Below are positions 51,570 through 60,024 of a DNA stretch of 64,000 nt, piece after piece. The DNA is from Curtobacterium sp. 458 (GTDB taxonomy: Bacteria > Actinomycetota > Actinomycetes > Actinomycetales > Microbacteriaceae), in NCBI RefSeq assembly GCF_030406605.1, contig NZ_CP129104.1, positions 756,072-820,071 on the forward strand. The letters run 5' to 3'. The position numbers were made by a program, and so were the translations under genes. The stretch's first letter is position 1, and every line of letters begins with the position of its first letter. The notes below the pieces were generated by a model, which was given only the letters and a program-made list of their open reading frames with translations, searched no databases and was not told the origin of the DNA.

Positions 51570-52076
51570 CTACACAGTCTTGAACTGTCCCGTCTCCTGG
51601 TCCCGCGGCATGGGTCGCCGCCGCTCCCACGCCGCCTCGAGACCGCCGATCCGCGATGCGTCCGCGCAGTCGCGGCAGTTGCTTGGGGTGTGACTCGACA
51701 GGTGGTTCATCGGGCGCTGTTCGAACGGGCCATGGAGGCGACACCGGATGGCGACCGGAGTGTGCTGGTCGATGTAGACCACCGAGGAGTACTCGTATCG
51801 GTCACCGTGGATGGCACGAGCGCGACTGATGAACTGCTCGCGCCGCGCGTCCGACGACGACCCCCGGCGCCCCGAGCAATCCGGGCAACGCTGCCCACGC
51901 TTGTGGTCATTCGGCGCCTGTTGAAAGGTGCCATGGTCCTCGCACCCGATGGTCACCTTCGTGTGTGCGTTGACGTACTCCGCCGGCACCGCTGTGTAGT
52001 CGTACTGGCCAGCGTGGCGGTCGGCGGCGGCGGCGATGAACGCAGCGACACGGGCGTCGCGGTCGAGGGCAGGCAT
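51570..52076 (-). CDS. DUF723-type zinc-ribbon repeat protein
   Basis: A 168-residue protein with two similar units. Unit one (about 12-70) has YDYTAVPAEYVN, KVTIGCEDHGTF and CPDCSG. Unit two (about 80-140) has YEYSSVVYID, PVAIRCRLHGPF and CRDCAD. This is the DUF723 pattern, found in phage and mobile-element proteins related to homing-endonuclease accessory domains. Each unit has Cys/His pairs suited to a zinc ribbon. ATG at 52076 has GGAG 7 bases upstream. Role in this island unknown. Confidence 0.7.
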   Translation of the reverse strand: MPALDRDARVAAFIAAAADRHAGQYDYTAVPAEYVNAHTKVTIGCEDHGTFQQAPNDHKRGQRCPDCSGRRGSSSDARREQFISRARAIHGDRYEYSSVVYIDQHTPVAIRCRLHGPFEQRPMNHLSSHTPSNCRDCADASRIGGLEAAWERRRPMPRDQETGQFKTV

Positions 52077-52210
52077 GAGGCACTCCTTTTCGGTCGTGCC
52101 ACCTCTATGCGCGGAGACCCCGGGCAGGCGTGCGCTCTACCGCCGGTTGCCACGGCTCCCCGCGTCGCCGCTTCGGCACGTAGCTCTTCCGCAATTCACA
52201 ATCTGCTGCT

Positions 52211-52216
52211 TACAAT
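52211..52216 (+). promoter_or_regulatory. -10 hexamer, leaderless promoter of the seven-gene operon
   Basis: TACAAT lies 6 bases before the ATG at 52223, the spacing of leaderless actinobacterial transcripts. No good -35 is seen. The next internal gap is only 41 bases (54474-54514), so this may drive all seven genes to 56636. Confidence 0.5.
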
Positions 52217-52222
52217 CAGCGC

Positions 52223-52861
52223 ATGGGATTTCGTGAACACGAACAGGCCGCAGCTCCTGATCGTGAGGACAGCGTGAACGTTGGGAGTGAAGATCCGACC
52301 GACCCCGGCGGGGCACCAGGTACCCGGGCCCGCAGGATCGCGCGAATCCCGTTCGCGGCGCTTCGGCAGAAGGTCCCAGAGGGCATGGAGGCGCTCATCG
52401 CGGAGGTTCGCGACGACCAAGTTCTCATCCCGGGGTTGCAGATGGGTGTCGGGGCGCTCGTTGTTCAGCGATGGGATTCCACGCACGCTGCCGCCGGGTG
52501 GACGCTCTACGGCGCAGATCTCACGCTGGACCAGGGTCATCCGTTCGGGTCGATGTTCTACCGCAACGACGCCGACAACCGTGTCCTGCGTGTCGGGGTG
52601 AAGTGGCATCCGCCGGTGCAGCAGCTCGAGTTCCCCGCCCTCCACCCGTCGAAGCCAGAGCTGACCTCCGACTGCACAGCTGATGAGGTCGCCGCGGTGG
52701 TGCTCGATGCGCGCAGTCGGATCGGGACTCTTGTCGCGGTCAACGCGCAGATCGGGTCGTTCGTCGCCACAACGGAGTCAGAGGACGCGATCCTCGACGC
52801 GTCCGGGCTCGGGCTCGAGCGGCTCTCGGAGGACGACCCACGGCTGGCTGGCGATGCCTGA
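52223..52861 (+). CDS. Hypothetical protein, first gene of the duplicated-module operon
   Basis: A 212-residue protein not recognised. Residues 1-35 look disordered (Asp/Glu/Pro/Gly rich). A mixed alpha/beta part follows with GWTLYGADLTLDQGHPFGSMFYRNDADNRVLRVGV (each piece well conserved in character, but family unknown). It overlaps the next gene by 8 bases. It has no counterpart in the second half of the operon, so it may be the module-independent component. Confidence 0.6.
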   Translation: MGFREHEQAAAPDREDSVNVGSEDPTDPGGAPGTRARRIARIPFAALRQKVPEGMEALIAEVRDDQVLIPGLQMGVGALVVQRWDSTHAAAGWTLYGADLTLDQGHPFGSMFYRNDADNRVLRVGVKWHPPVQQLEFPALHPSKPELTSDCTADEVAAVVLDARSRIGTLVAVNAQIGSFVATTESEDAILDASGLGLERLSEDDPRLAGDA

Positions 52862-53168
52862 CCGCCGTCCGCCGCGGTTCGAGCCGGTGCCGTTGTGGCT
52901 GCTGTCGTTGTCGGCGCAGTTCGACGCCGTGATGTGGCCGACGTTGGCGGGGATGACGTTCACGAACTCCACCGGACCGAAGGTCCTGCAACGAACCGTC
53001 AATGTCCGCACCACTGAGGACGGGTGGGTGTTCACGCTGCTGAACGGGGCGCCGTTGACGGACCCTGCTGACCCGCTGCTGGAAGCAGCGACGCAGGTGA
53101 TGGACGTGCTGTCGAAGCTTCGTGCGGTGGGGCGTGGTCCTGAAGTGATGGGGCCGGCTGATGTCTGA
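52854..53168 (+). CDS. Small hypothetical protein, module component B1
   Basis: A 104-residue protein. It begins RRPPRF and contains VNVRTTEDGWVF and a C-terminal helix LLEAATQVMDVLSKL. The 81-residue product at 55366 starts RRPDPF, has IIIRSTDTG and ends in a similar helix. The two also hold the same place directly before their regulator genes, so they are probably distant paralogs. Overlaps both neighbours by 8 bases. Confidence 0.6.
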   Translation: MPDRRPPRFEPVPLWLLSLSAQFDAVMWPTLAGMTFTNSTGPKVLQRTVNVRTTEDGWVFTLLNGAPLTDPADPLLEAATQVMDVLSKLRAVGRGPEVMGPADV

Positions 53169-54195
53169 ACGGCAGTGGGTGCAGGACATCCGTCACGAGC
53201 AGACGATTCTGTCGTTGCCGTTCGGCCTCGGGCACACGATCGACATCACCCAGACCCTCACCGTCCTCGCCGCTGCCGGCATGCCGGCACGGGTGGAGGC
53301 CTTCGATCGGCTCCGGTTCGACGACGGCCGGACCGCGTTCCTCGCCACCCCGGACCCGACCACCGTCGTCGCCGACAGCGACGGCGCGGAGGGGCGCGTG
53401 GATGATGTGATCCTGCTGCCTGGCGGTTCCGAGGGCGGGGTGCTCTCCCTGGTGCGCCGATACCCGGACCTGGTGGTCGTGAACGGGAAACGTGGGCAGG
53501 TGTGGGCAGACGGCCGGCAGGTGCATGGCACGTCGGCGCAACGGGAAGCGACCCCGGGATGGCGGACCGTGTTCGCGATCGTCCGCAGCATCGTCCTCCA
53601 TGGCGGCGGCACGCATGACATCGCCGAACGCATCGGGGTTCCCTTCGAGGAGGTGCGCGCCGCCATGTCAACCCTCGGCGCGCACGTGTTCCACACGCCT
53701 CTCGGGTGGGAAGCCGCAGATCTCGGCCAGCTGGTCGACTGGGCCCTCGCGGCGTATCCGGGATACGGCGGTGTCCGCACCTGCTGGCGGGGTGACACCA
53801 CCATCGACCAGCAAGCGGACGAACTCATCGCGTTGGGTGGGGTGATGTCGGACCGGTGGGCGGCGCAGCAGTCCGGCGTCCTCGTCGCCCCGGACCGGTT
53901 GACCGCGTTCTTCCCCGACCATCCGGATATGCAGGCGCTCGGCTACGTACCGGCATCGGCGGATGACGCGACGGTGAAGGTCATCATCCCGCAGGACATC
54001 ACCATCCTCACCAGCGCGGAAGGGTGCTGCACGGACGACTTCATCACCGCCCACGTGCTCTACGAAGCCGACTGGGTGGCTGCGAACACGGACGCGGTGA
54101 ACGGGTTATGGCAGGTACTGCACTTCCAATCCGACCTCGCACACGACCTCCGCTGGCACCCCAACAACGGCGACGGTGAGGGCGGGGCGGGTTGA
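53161..54195 (+). CDS. Nuclease-fold/winged-helix regulator-like protein C1 (AbiEi-like layout)
   Basis: A 344-residue protein, paralog of the product at 55611. Shared anchors: PFGLGHTIDIT (20-30), a strand pair ending GQVWADGRQV (112-121), a winged helix (about 133-180) ending in HTPLGW, then YPGYGGVRTCW (199-209), and IIPQDITI near 276. This resembles AbiEi-type regulators, where a degenerate nuclease-like domain precedes a winged helix and a C-terminal alpha/beta domain; the resemblance is my inference from motifs and could be wrong. DNA binding is likely. Overlaps the next gene by one base. Confidence 0.6.
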   Translation: MSERQWVQDIRHEQTILSLPFGLGHTIDITQTLTVLAAAGMPARVEAFDRLRFDDGRTAFLATPDPTTVVADSDGAEGRVDDVILLPGGSEGGVLSLVRRYPDLVVVNGKRGQVWADGRQVHGTSAQREATPGWRTVFAIVRSIVLHGGGTHDIAERIGVPFEEVRAAMSTLGAHVFHTPLGWEAADLGQLVDWALAAYPGYGGVRTCWRGDTTIDQQADELIALGGVMSDRWAAQQSGVLVAPDRLTAFFPDHPDMQALGYVPASADDATVKVIIPQDITILTSAEGCCTDDFITAHVLYEADWVAANTDAVNGLWQVLHFQSDLAHDLRWHPNNGDGEGGAG

Positions 54196-54473
54196 TGCTG
54201 CAGCTGCTGTCACTGACGTTGGCCTACGACGACACCCGGTTCTTCGGCTCGGTCATGTTCATTGACCCGAACCGCCCCGACGACAAGCCATCAGTGGTTC
54301 TCATCGACCACGCCGACGAACCGCCCCGGTTCCGCCTGACCAACGTTGACCCGGACGGGCAGGACCCGACGGCGCCGGCGATGGTCGAAGCGGACCGGAT
54401 CATGCGGTTCCTCCTCCGCTACACGCCCGACCGCGTCGACCGCGCCGCCGCCGACTTCCCGCCACAGTCCTGA
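54195..54473 (+). CDS. Small hypothetical protein, module component D1
   Basis: A 92-residue beta-rich protein starting LQLLSLTLAYDDTRFFGSV. It aligns by eye with the first 80 residues of the next gene product (QRLVSLHLSNDRVLWGHVL, then similar VEADRIMRFLL against REANRIVQTLL). It is therefore a stand-alone copy of that domain. The start shares a base with the previous stop (TGATG). Family unknown. Confidence 0.6.
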   Translation: MLQLLSLTLAYDDTRFFGSVMFIDPNRPDDKPSVVLIDHADEPPRFRLTNVDPDGQDPTAPAMVEADRIMRFLLRYTPDRVDRAAADFPPQS

Positions 54474-54514
54474 CCCGGCCTGCCCGCACCCGCTGTCCCT
54501 GGAGGTTTCCGCTG

Positions 54515-55369
54515 ATGCAACGTCTGGTGTCCCTGCACCTCTCGAACGACCGGGTCCTCTGGGGGCACGTCCTTCTCGAAGACACGGACAATTCGGACGC
54601 GCACCTGGCACAGATCCTCGTCCGCCCCATCGACGCGGAGCCCGGGTATGAGCTCTACGACAAGCACAACACCGTCTTGTCGGACCTGACCGTGCCAGCG
54701 GTGCGGGAAGCGAACCGCATCGTGCAGACCCTCCTCATCCCCGCCTCCGAGATCGCGAAGCGGGAGAAAACCGTCCGCGCGGTGATCCACTCCGGCTACC
54801 TGGAAGGGTTTCCGGACGACATGCCGTGGCAGTCGCAGCTGTGGATGTACGCCCGCGGGGAAGTCACCCGCGAACAGCTCTCCGCGTACGCGGACGAAGG
54901 CCGACAGATCCCCCTCCAACTCGAACACAGCGCCGTCGGCCCGGCGGACGTTCCCGAGGACTGGTGGCAGACCACGCAAGCGCGCATCCGCCGGCACCTG
55001 CTCGACTCGACGCTCAACGAAGCGGAAGTCGCCGCCGCCCTGCAGATCAGCATCGACGACGTCGGCGAGCTGTTCGAATCGAACCGGCTACTCAGCTTCG
55101 ACCTCGACAGCGAAGAACGCATCCCCGCATGGCAACTCCTCCGAGCAGGCGACGGCGGACCCGCGACACTTCTGCCCGAACTCGATGTCCTCTACGCGGC
55201 AGCACCACAGCCGCTGCTCGACGCGGCAGCGATGACCGAGTTCATGACAACACCCCGCACCTTCCTCACCGTCGACGAACGAGTCCTCGCACCGTTGGAC
55301 TGGATCCGAGAAGGACGACCGCTTGCGACGATCGTCGCCCTGTTCCGCGGACGACGGTGGCGGTCGTGA
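54515..55369 (+). CDS. D-domain fused to helix-turn-helix and ParS/Xre-like antitoxin domain
   Basis: A 284-residue protein. Residues 1-80 match the stand-alone protein at 54195. A helix-turn-helix follows (about 163-192, STLNEAEVAAALQISIDDV). The C-terminus (about 222-280, with PRTFLTVDERVLAPLDWIREG) resembles the toxin-binding domain of Xre/MbcA/ParS antitoxins. A DNA-binding antitoxin or regulator role is inferred; no recognisable RES-type toxin is next to it. GGAGG lies about 8 bases before the ATG. It is separated from D1 by 41 bases. Confidence 0.6.
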   Translation: MQRLVSLHLSNDRVLWGHVLLEDTDNSDAHLAQILVRPIDAEPGYELYDKHNTVLSDLTVPAVREANRIVQTLLIPASEIAKREKTVRAVIHSGYLEGFPDDMPWQSQLWMYARGEVTREQLSAYADEGRQIPLQLEHSAVGPADVPEDWWQTTQARIRRHLLDSTLNEAEVAAALQISIDDVGELFESNRLLSFDLDSEERIPAWQLLRAGDGGPATLLPELDVLYAAAPQPLLDAAAMTEFMTTPRTFLTVDERVLAPLDWIREGRPLATIVALFRGRRWRS

Positions 55370-55611
55370 ACCGGCGGCCGGACCCGTTCCCCATCAACAT
55401 CGCCTTCGACGTCACCGGCGTGCACGGGCAGGTGTTCTTCCGCGACCCACCCAGCACCGTGTCGCGGCAGATCATCATCCGCAGTACCGACACCGGCACC
55501 ATCTGCGAACCCGCCCTCGGCGATACCCGCACAGGATGGGAGCCATTCTTTGAGGAGCTCCGGAGGCGCATCGCGGCCGCCCAGACCGACACCAGAGAAG
55601 AGCGCAGCTGA
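55366..55611 (+). CDS. Small hypothetical protein, module component B2
   Basis: An 81-residue protein beginning RRPDPFPINIAF, with IIIRSTDTG in the middle and a C-terminal helix FFEELRRRIAAAQ. Probable distant paralog of the 104-residue product at 52854, in the same position before a regulator gene. GTGA overlap upstream and TGATG overlap downstream point to tight coupling. Confidence 0.55.
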   Translation: MNRRPDPFPINIAFDVTGVHGQVFFRDPPSTVSRQIIIRSTDTGTICEPALGDTRTGWEPFFEELRRRIAAAQTDTREERS

Positions 55612-56636
55612 TGGGGCCTGGGCTCGAGTGGGTCGCCGCCGCGTACTCCGGGAGGCCGCAGATCACGATGCCGTACGGGCTCGGCGACACCACAGACTTG
55701 ACCCTCGCCATCTCCGTCCTCAAGCTCGCGGGCCTTTCCGCGGTGATCGAGTCGCACGACACGATCCGCCTGCCCGACGGCCGCCGCGCACGCTTCCCCT
55801 CGTTCACGCAGCGACCACGCGGGGAGGACACGGACGTCGACCTGCTGCTGTTGACGCCGCGAACGGTGACGGCGACGCAGATCGCACTCGCCAAACAAAC
55901 CGAGACGGTGCTCCTGGTCGATGTCGACCGCCGCCGGGTCTGGATCGACGGCGAACAAGTGCTTGGCGTGCACGACCGGTGGAAGGACGCCGCACCGATC
56001 TACGTGACGTTCGCTGTCGCGCGCATGCTCGCGGTCAACGGCTCCACCTTCGACGGAATGGTGCGGGCTGGGCTTACGCCTGGGCAAGTGGACGACGCGC
56101 TCGCACGCCTCGGAAAACGCGTCTACCGCACGGACATCGGATGGGAGTCACGGCAGGTCGGCGGCCTCATCGACTTCGCCATTGCCTGCTATCCCGGACC
56201 CGGCGGCGTCCGAACCCGATGGACGTCTGACCTGCCGCTCACCGAGCAGGCAGAACGCCTCATCGAAGCCGGCTGCCGCATCTCCGGCCGCGCCATCTCA
56301 GAACGGCCCGGCTACCCCGCCATCAGCGAACGGAACATGCCGTACCGGGTCGTCGCGTTCACCGAACAAGAAGTCGACATGACAGTGCTCGGCTTCGAAC
56401 CCGACACGATCGGCCTCGCCGGCACAGAACTCATACGGCCCGCGGACCCCACCATCGCCGTCACAGCGGCCGCAGCCGGCTACGCCGACCGGACAGACGA
56501 CATCATCACCGCCAATACGCTCCTCCGCGCCGACCTACGCAACGACGACGACGCGGCCTCGATCGACGAAGTCCGGAGCCGGCTACAGTTCCTCGCCGAC
56601 ACCGGCTACGACCTCCGGCACAACCTCCCAAGCTGA
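55611..56636 (+). CDS. Nuclease-fold/winged-helix regulator-like protein C2 (AbiEi-like layout)
   Basis: A 341-residue paralog of the product at 53161. Matching anchors: PYGLGDTTDLT (21-31), RRVWIDGEQV (108-117), winged helix (about 128-180) ending YRTDIGW, YPGPGGVRTRW (194-204) and IRPADPTI. Between anchors the two differ strongly, so the duplication is old and each may have its own target. Last gene of the operon; no terminator hairpin was seen directly after it. Confidence 0.6.
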   Translation: MGPGLEWVAAAYSGRPQITMPYGLGDTTDLTLAISVLKLAGLSAVIESHDTIRLPDGRRARFPSFTQRPRGEDTDVDLLLLTPRTVTATQIALAKQTETVLLVDVDRRRVWIDGEQVLGVHDRWKDAAPIYVTFAVARMLAVNGSTFDGMVRAGLTPGQVDDALARLGKRVYRTDIGWESRQVGGLIDFAIACYPGPGGVRTRWTSDLPLTEQAERLIEAGCRISGRAISERPGYPAISERNMPYRVVAFTEQEVDMTVLGFEPDTIGLAGTELIRPADPTIAVTAAAAGYADRTDDIITANTLLRADLRNDDDAASIDEVRSRLQFLADTGYDLRHNLPS

Positions 56637-57015
56637 GATGCTTCGCTTTCGGACCAGTTGGCGTCCGTACAAGGCAGCCTCGCGAGAATCAAATCGGACG
56701 GGCTATCTGCGACTCGACGACCTGCGAGCACCAGCCGTGCGCCCGCCGTACGGTCAACGACCGGCTAACGGACACGCTCACGTCGTGGCGGCGCGGAAGT
56801 GGCGGAGCGGCGGAGCGGCGGTTGCGTGCACGGCCGGCGGAGAGGCGTCACTGCAGCAGGGACTGCACCGCGTCCCACAGATCGAAGTGCTTGCCGTCCG
56901 CCGTACACGTGATCGACCTTCACGGCTCCCCGAACGTAAAGGACCGACGTGACCTCGACGAGATGTTCTTCGCGAACGCATTGCGCTCAGCGCTTCGTGT
57001 TGAGAGTGTCACGGA
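56637..57015. other. Gap with a small minus-strand gene remnant
   Basis: No intact gene in these 379 bases. A 24-codon minus-strand frame (56848-56919) reads CTADGKHFDLWDAVQSLLQ before a TGA stop, which looks like the end of a real protein cut off by a stop codon upstream. A short run of cggagcgg repeats occurs near 56800. Confidence 0.4.
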
Positions 57016-57459
57016 GTGGACGATCGAATCACCGCTGCCGCGTTTCGTCGGGCCTTCCAGGAAGCCGATGACCTCGCGCCGTTGGTCCTGCCTGACGGGG
57101 AGGTCGTCAGTTCCTCCGACGCCGACATTGCTCCCCTGCGCGACGCTCTCAGGAGTGCTGCGTGGATCCGCACAGTCGAACCCGGAGCGAGCGGCGTGGG
57201 ACAGACCCTTTCTGTATGGCCGAGCGACGGGGTGCAGGTGAACTTTTTCCTCGGTTGGGGCGCACCGATCGAGTTCGACTTCGACCTCCGGGAGCTGGTC
57301 GATGACGAGGCCGTCGACAGTCTCATCCATCTTCTCCGGCTGGTGAGTTCGGTGGTCAGCAAGGACGTCATCATCCGTCCCGAGGGGCAGAACAATGCCC
57401 GTCCGGTCCTGCATATCGACGCCACCACCGGCGGCACATCGCTCAGCCCAAGGTCTTGA
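57016..57459 (+). CDS. Hypothetical protein at the right end of the island
   Basis: A 147-residue acidic alpha/beta protein not recognised (VLPDGEVVSSSDADIAPLRDAL, VQVNFFLGWGAPIEFDFDL). GTG at 57016 is the first start; the ribosome site is weak. The composition returns to backbone-like GC just after it. Could be the last island gene. Confidence 0.55.
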   Translation: MDDRITAAAFRRAFQEADDLAPLVLPDGEVVSSSDADIAPLRDALRSAAWIRTVEPGASGVGQTLSVWPSDGVQVNFFLGWGAPIEFDFDLRELVDDEAVDSLIHLLRLVSSVVSKDVIIRPEGQNNARPVLHIDATTGGTSLSPRS

Positions 57460-57550
57460 GCGAAGACCGTCCGCTCACCAATCCCGTACCGGCCGCGGCC
57501 GGGCGGGTAGGTTCTGGCGCACCAAGCCAGCACCGTACGAGGAGGACACG

Positions 57551-57931
57551 ATGGCAGCCACCGACAACGCGCAGTTCGTCCGCGAGTTCTACGAGCAGGC
57601 GTTCAACGCCGGCGAACCGGAAGCCGCGGCCGCGCGGGCACTCGGCGACACCTACACGCAGCACAACCCACAGGCCGGCGACGGCCCGGACGCGTTCGTC
57701 GGGTACGTCCACTGGCTCCGCGGACAGTTCCCCGGCCTGCACCTGGACATCAAGCGGACCATCGCCGAGGGCGACCTCGTCGTCACCCACAGCAACCTGC
57801 ACCTCGCACCGGGCGACCGCGGCATGGCGGTGGCCGACTTCTGGCGACTCGACGACGGCCGGATCGTCGAGCACTGGGACGTCATCCAGGAAGTCCCCGA
57901 GGAAGCAGCGAACACCAACACCATGTTCTGA
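57551..57931 (+). CDS. NTF2/SnoaL-like protein
   Basis: A 126-residue single-domain protein of the SnoaL-like polyketide cyclase/NTF2 fold. Markers: FVREFYEQAFNAGEPE, YTQHNPQAGDG, DGRIVEHWDVIQEVPE. Such proteins are small isomerases, cyclases or of unknown role. AGGAGG lies 7 bases before the ATG. Confidence 0.88.
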   Translation: MAATDNAQFVREFYEQAFNAGEPEAAAARALGDTYTQHNPQAGDGPDAFVGYVHWLRGQFPGLHLDIKRTIAEGDLVVTHSNLHLAPGDRGMAVADFWRLDDGRIVEHWDVIQEVPEEAANTNTMF

Positions 57932-57994
57932 TCACGCTGGTGCAGGAGCGGCCGCGGATGACGAGCTCGGGTCGGGTCCTCCGCGGCCTCCCGC

Positions 57995-58294
57995 TCATCC
58001 CCGGATGAGGACCTCGTGGTCGTCGTGCTTCGTCACGAGGTCCCAGTACCGGGGTGCGATCTGCTCGGCGGTCAGGCTGGAGACGCCCTCCGGGGCCTGG
58101 TCGGTGATCCAGACGCCGATCGCCACGTGCGCGACGTGCACGCCGCTCTCGTCAGCCTCGAGCGCGGTACCGAGGTTCAGCGCCCAGTTGCGCAGTGCGG
58201 CGCCGCCGGCGGTGACGTTGCCGAAGATCGGGACCGGGTAGACCGTGCCCGCGCCGGTGGTGACGATGATCGTGCCAGCGCCGGCTTCGAGCAT
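57995..58294 (-). pseudogene. Truncated short-chain dehydrogenase (C-terminal half)
   Basis: A frame of 99 residues covers only the second half of an SDR: a strand GTIIVTTGAG, then VYPVPIFGNVTAGGAALRNWALNL and GVHVAHVAIGVWI. The N-terminal Rossmann half with the cofactor glycine motif is missing, and the canonical YxxxK pair is not seen. No matching N-terminal part lies upstream. Probably a deletion remnant. Confidence 0.75.
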
Positions 58295-58746
58295 CGCAGG
58301 CAGCGCTCCGCTCCATGAGACAGATTCGCGAGTGCGTGCCCACTTCGCCGCCTGCGTTCACCGCGCCGGCGGCCGCGGCAGTACGTGAACGGCTCTTGTT
58401 GCTCGCTCCGTTTGCCGCCGCCGGAACTTATCTGCGTCGTTCACCTGGCTCCTCCCCGATCTCTCGCCCCATCGTGCAGCCTTCTCCCGCCGACGACGAG
58501 AGTGCGGACCAGTGATCATGCAGGCTCGGACGAAAACACCGTCACAAGCGTCCACCAGCGTCCGTCCATCAGCGGAGCTCACGCCGCGTCAGCACAAGTC
58601 ATGCGCCGAGGTCGGTGTCGTGTCCCGAAAGCGCGCCCGAGTGATAGCTTCGCGCAGTACTCACCCGCCATGGCTCCCCGTGCATGGCTGCGCACCCACG
58701 ACGTCGTGGGTTCACCCGATCGCTTTCACCCTCCCCGGAGCCCCAC
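58295..58746. other. Gap between SDR remnant and MFS gene
   Basis: These 452 bases contain no gene that I can support; short frames have shadow-like composition. It holds the MFS promoter and presumably the site where the missing SDR half was lost. Confidence 0.5.
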
Positions 58747-60018
58747 ATGCACGAGTCTGCCTACGCTGCGCAGTGCACAGCTGCTGAGACCACCCACACA
58801 CCGACCGCCGCTGCCCGTCCCGGCAAGGGCCTGACGCTGTTCGCCCTAGCGCTCGGGACCTTCGCCATCGGTTCGGGCGAATTCGGGACGAACGGCATCA
58901 TCGAGCTGTACGCGAAGGACTTCAACGCGTCGATCCCGCTCGCGACGTGGGCCGTGACGGCGTACGCGTTCGGGGTCATGATCGGATCACCGCTCATCAC
59001 CATCGGAGCCGCACGCGTCAACCGCAGGACGGTCCTCCTCGGGCTCGTCGCCCTCTTCGTCGTCGGTACCAGCCTGTCCGCCGCAGCGCCGAGCGTCGGG
59101 TTCCTCATCATCGCGCGGTTCATCACCGGCACGGTCCAAGGCGCCTACTTCGGCGCCGGTGCCGTCGTCGCGTCCTACGTCTACGGTCCGGGCAAGGGCG
59201 GACGCGCCTTCGCCACCGTCATGGCCGGCCTCACCGTCGCGACCATCTTCGGCTCCCCCCTCGGGACCTTCATCGGCCAGGCGCTGGGCTGGCAATGGCT
59301 CTACATTGTCGTCGCGGTCGTCGGCCTGCTCGCCGGTGTCGCGCTGCTCGCCTGGCTCCCCCGCACCGCCGACCTCGACGGCGGATCCGTCCGCGGCGAG
59401 CTGAGCGCCCTCGGTCGGCCGCTCGTCTGGGTCGTGGTCGTCGTCGCCGCGCTCGGCATCTCGAGCATCTTCGCCGTCTACACGTTCATCGCACCGATCG
59501 TGACGGGACCGACCGGGTCCCCCGCATCGGTCGTGCCGGTCGCACTCGCGGTGTTCGGCATCGGCATGGCCGTCGGGAACGCCATCGGAGGACGGCTGGC
59601 GGACCGGTACCAGTCCCGCGGGCTCGTCCTCGGACTGGTGCTCGTGTGCGTGTTCCTCGTCGTCGTCGCCGTCGGCGGAACACAGCTCCCGGTCCTCCTC
59701 GTCGGGCTCTTCGGGGTCGGGGCGAGCGCCATGATGGCGATCCCGAGCATCCAGGTCCTGCTGTCACGCTTCGCGCCGGATGCGCCGACGCTCGTCGGAT
59801 CCCTGAACCTCGCCGCGCTGAACCTCGCCAACGCCCTCGGCGCCGTCGGCGGAGCGATCGCCCTCAGCGCCGGCCTCGGCGTCCTCAGCGCCCCGTGGGT
59901 CGGTCTGCTGATGGTCATCGTCGGACTGGCGCTCTTCGGCGCGGTGATCCCTCGTGCCCTCGGCGCCGGCCGACCTGCGGCTCCGGGCGGTGCCCCCGCG
60001 CCCGTGCCCGGAGACTGA
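58747..60018 (+). CDS. MFS transporter, DHA1 (arabinose/chloramphenicol exporter-like)
   Basis: A 423-residue transporter with twelve hydrophobic segments. Family features: LALGTFAIGSGEFGTNGII (first helix), the loop-2 region GAARVNRRT and motif-C-like GTVQGAYFGAGAVV. Members export drugs or sugars. ATG at 58747 has GGAG 7 bases upstream. Transcribed away from the truncated SDR. Confidence 0.9.
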   Translation: MHESAYAAQCTAAETTHTPTAAARPGKGLTLFALALGTFAIGSGEFGTNGIIELYAKDFNASIPLATWAVTAYAFGVMIGSPLITIGAARVNRRTVLLGLVALFVVGTSLSAAAPSVGFLIIARFITGTVQGAYFGAGAVVASYVYGPGKGGRAFATVMAGLTVATIFGSPLGTFIGQALGWQWLYIVVAVVGLLAGVALLAWLPRTADLDGGSVRGELSALGRPLVWVVVVVAALGISSIFAVYTFIAPIVTGPTGSPASVVPVALAVFGIGMAVGNAIGGRLADRYQSRGLVLGLVLVCVFLVVVAVGGTQLPVLLVGLFGVGASAMMAIPSIQVLLSRFAPDAPTLVGSLNLAALNLANALGAVGGAIALSAGLGVLSAPWVGLLMVIVGLALFGAVIPRALGAGRPAAPGGAPAPVPGD

Positions 60019-60024
60019 CGACAC

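Noticed and set aside
58684..58746. Longer N-terminus for the MFS transporter
   Set aside because: ATG at 58747 has GGAG at proper spacing and yields a normal N-terminal helix; the extension is His/Arg-rich.
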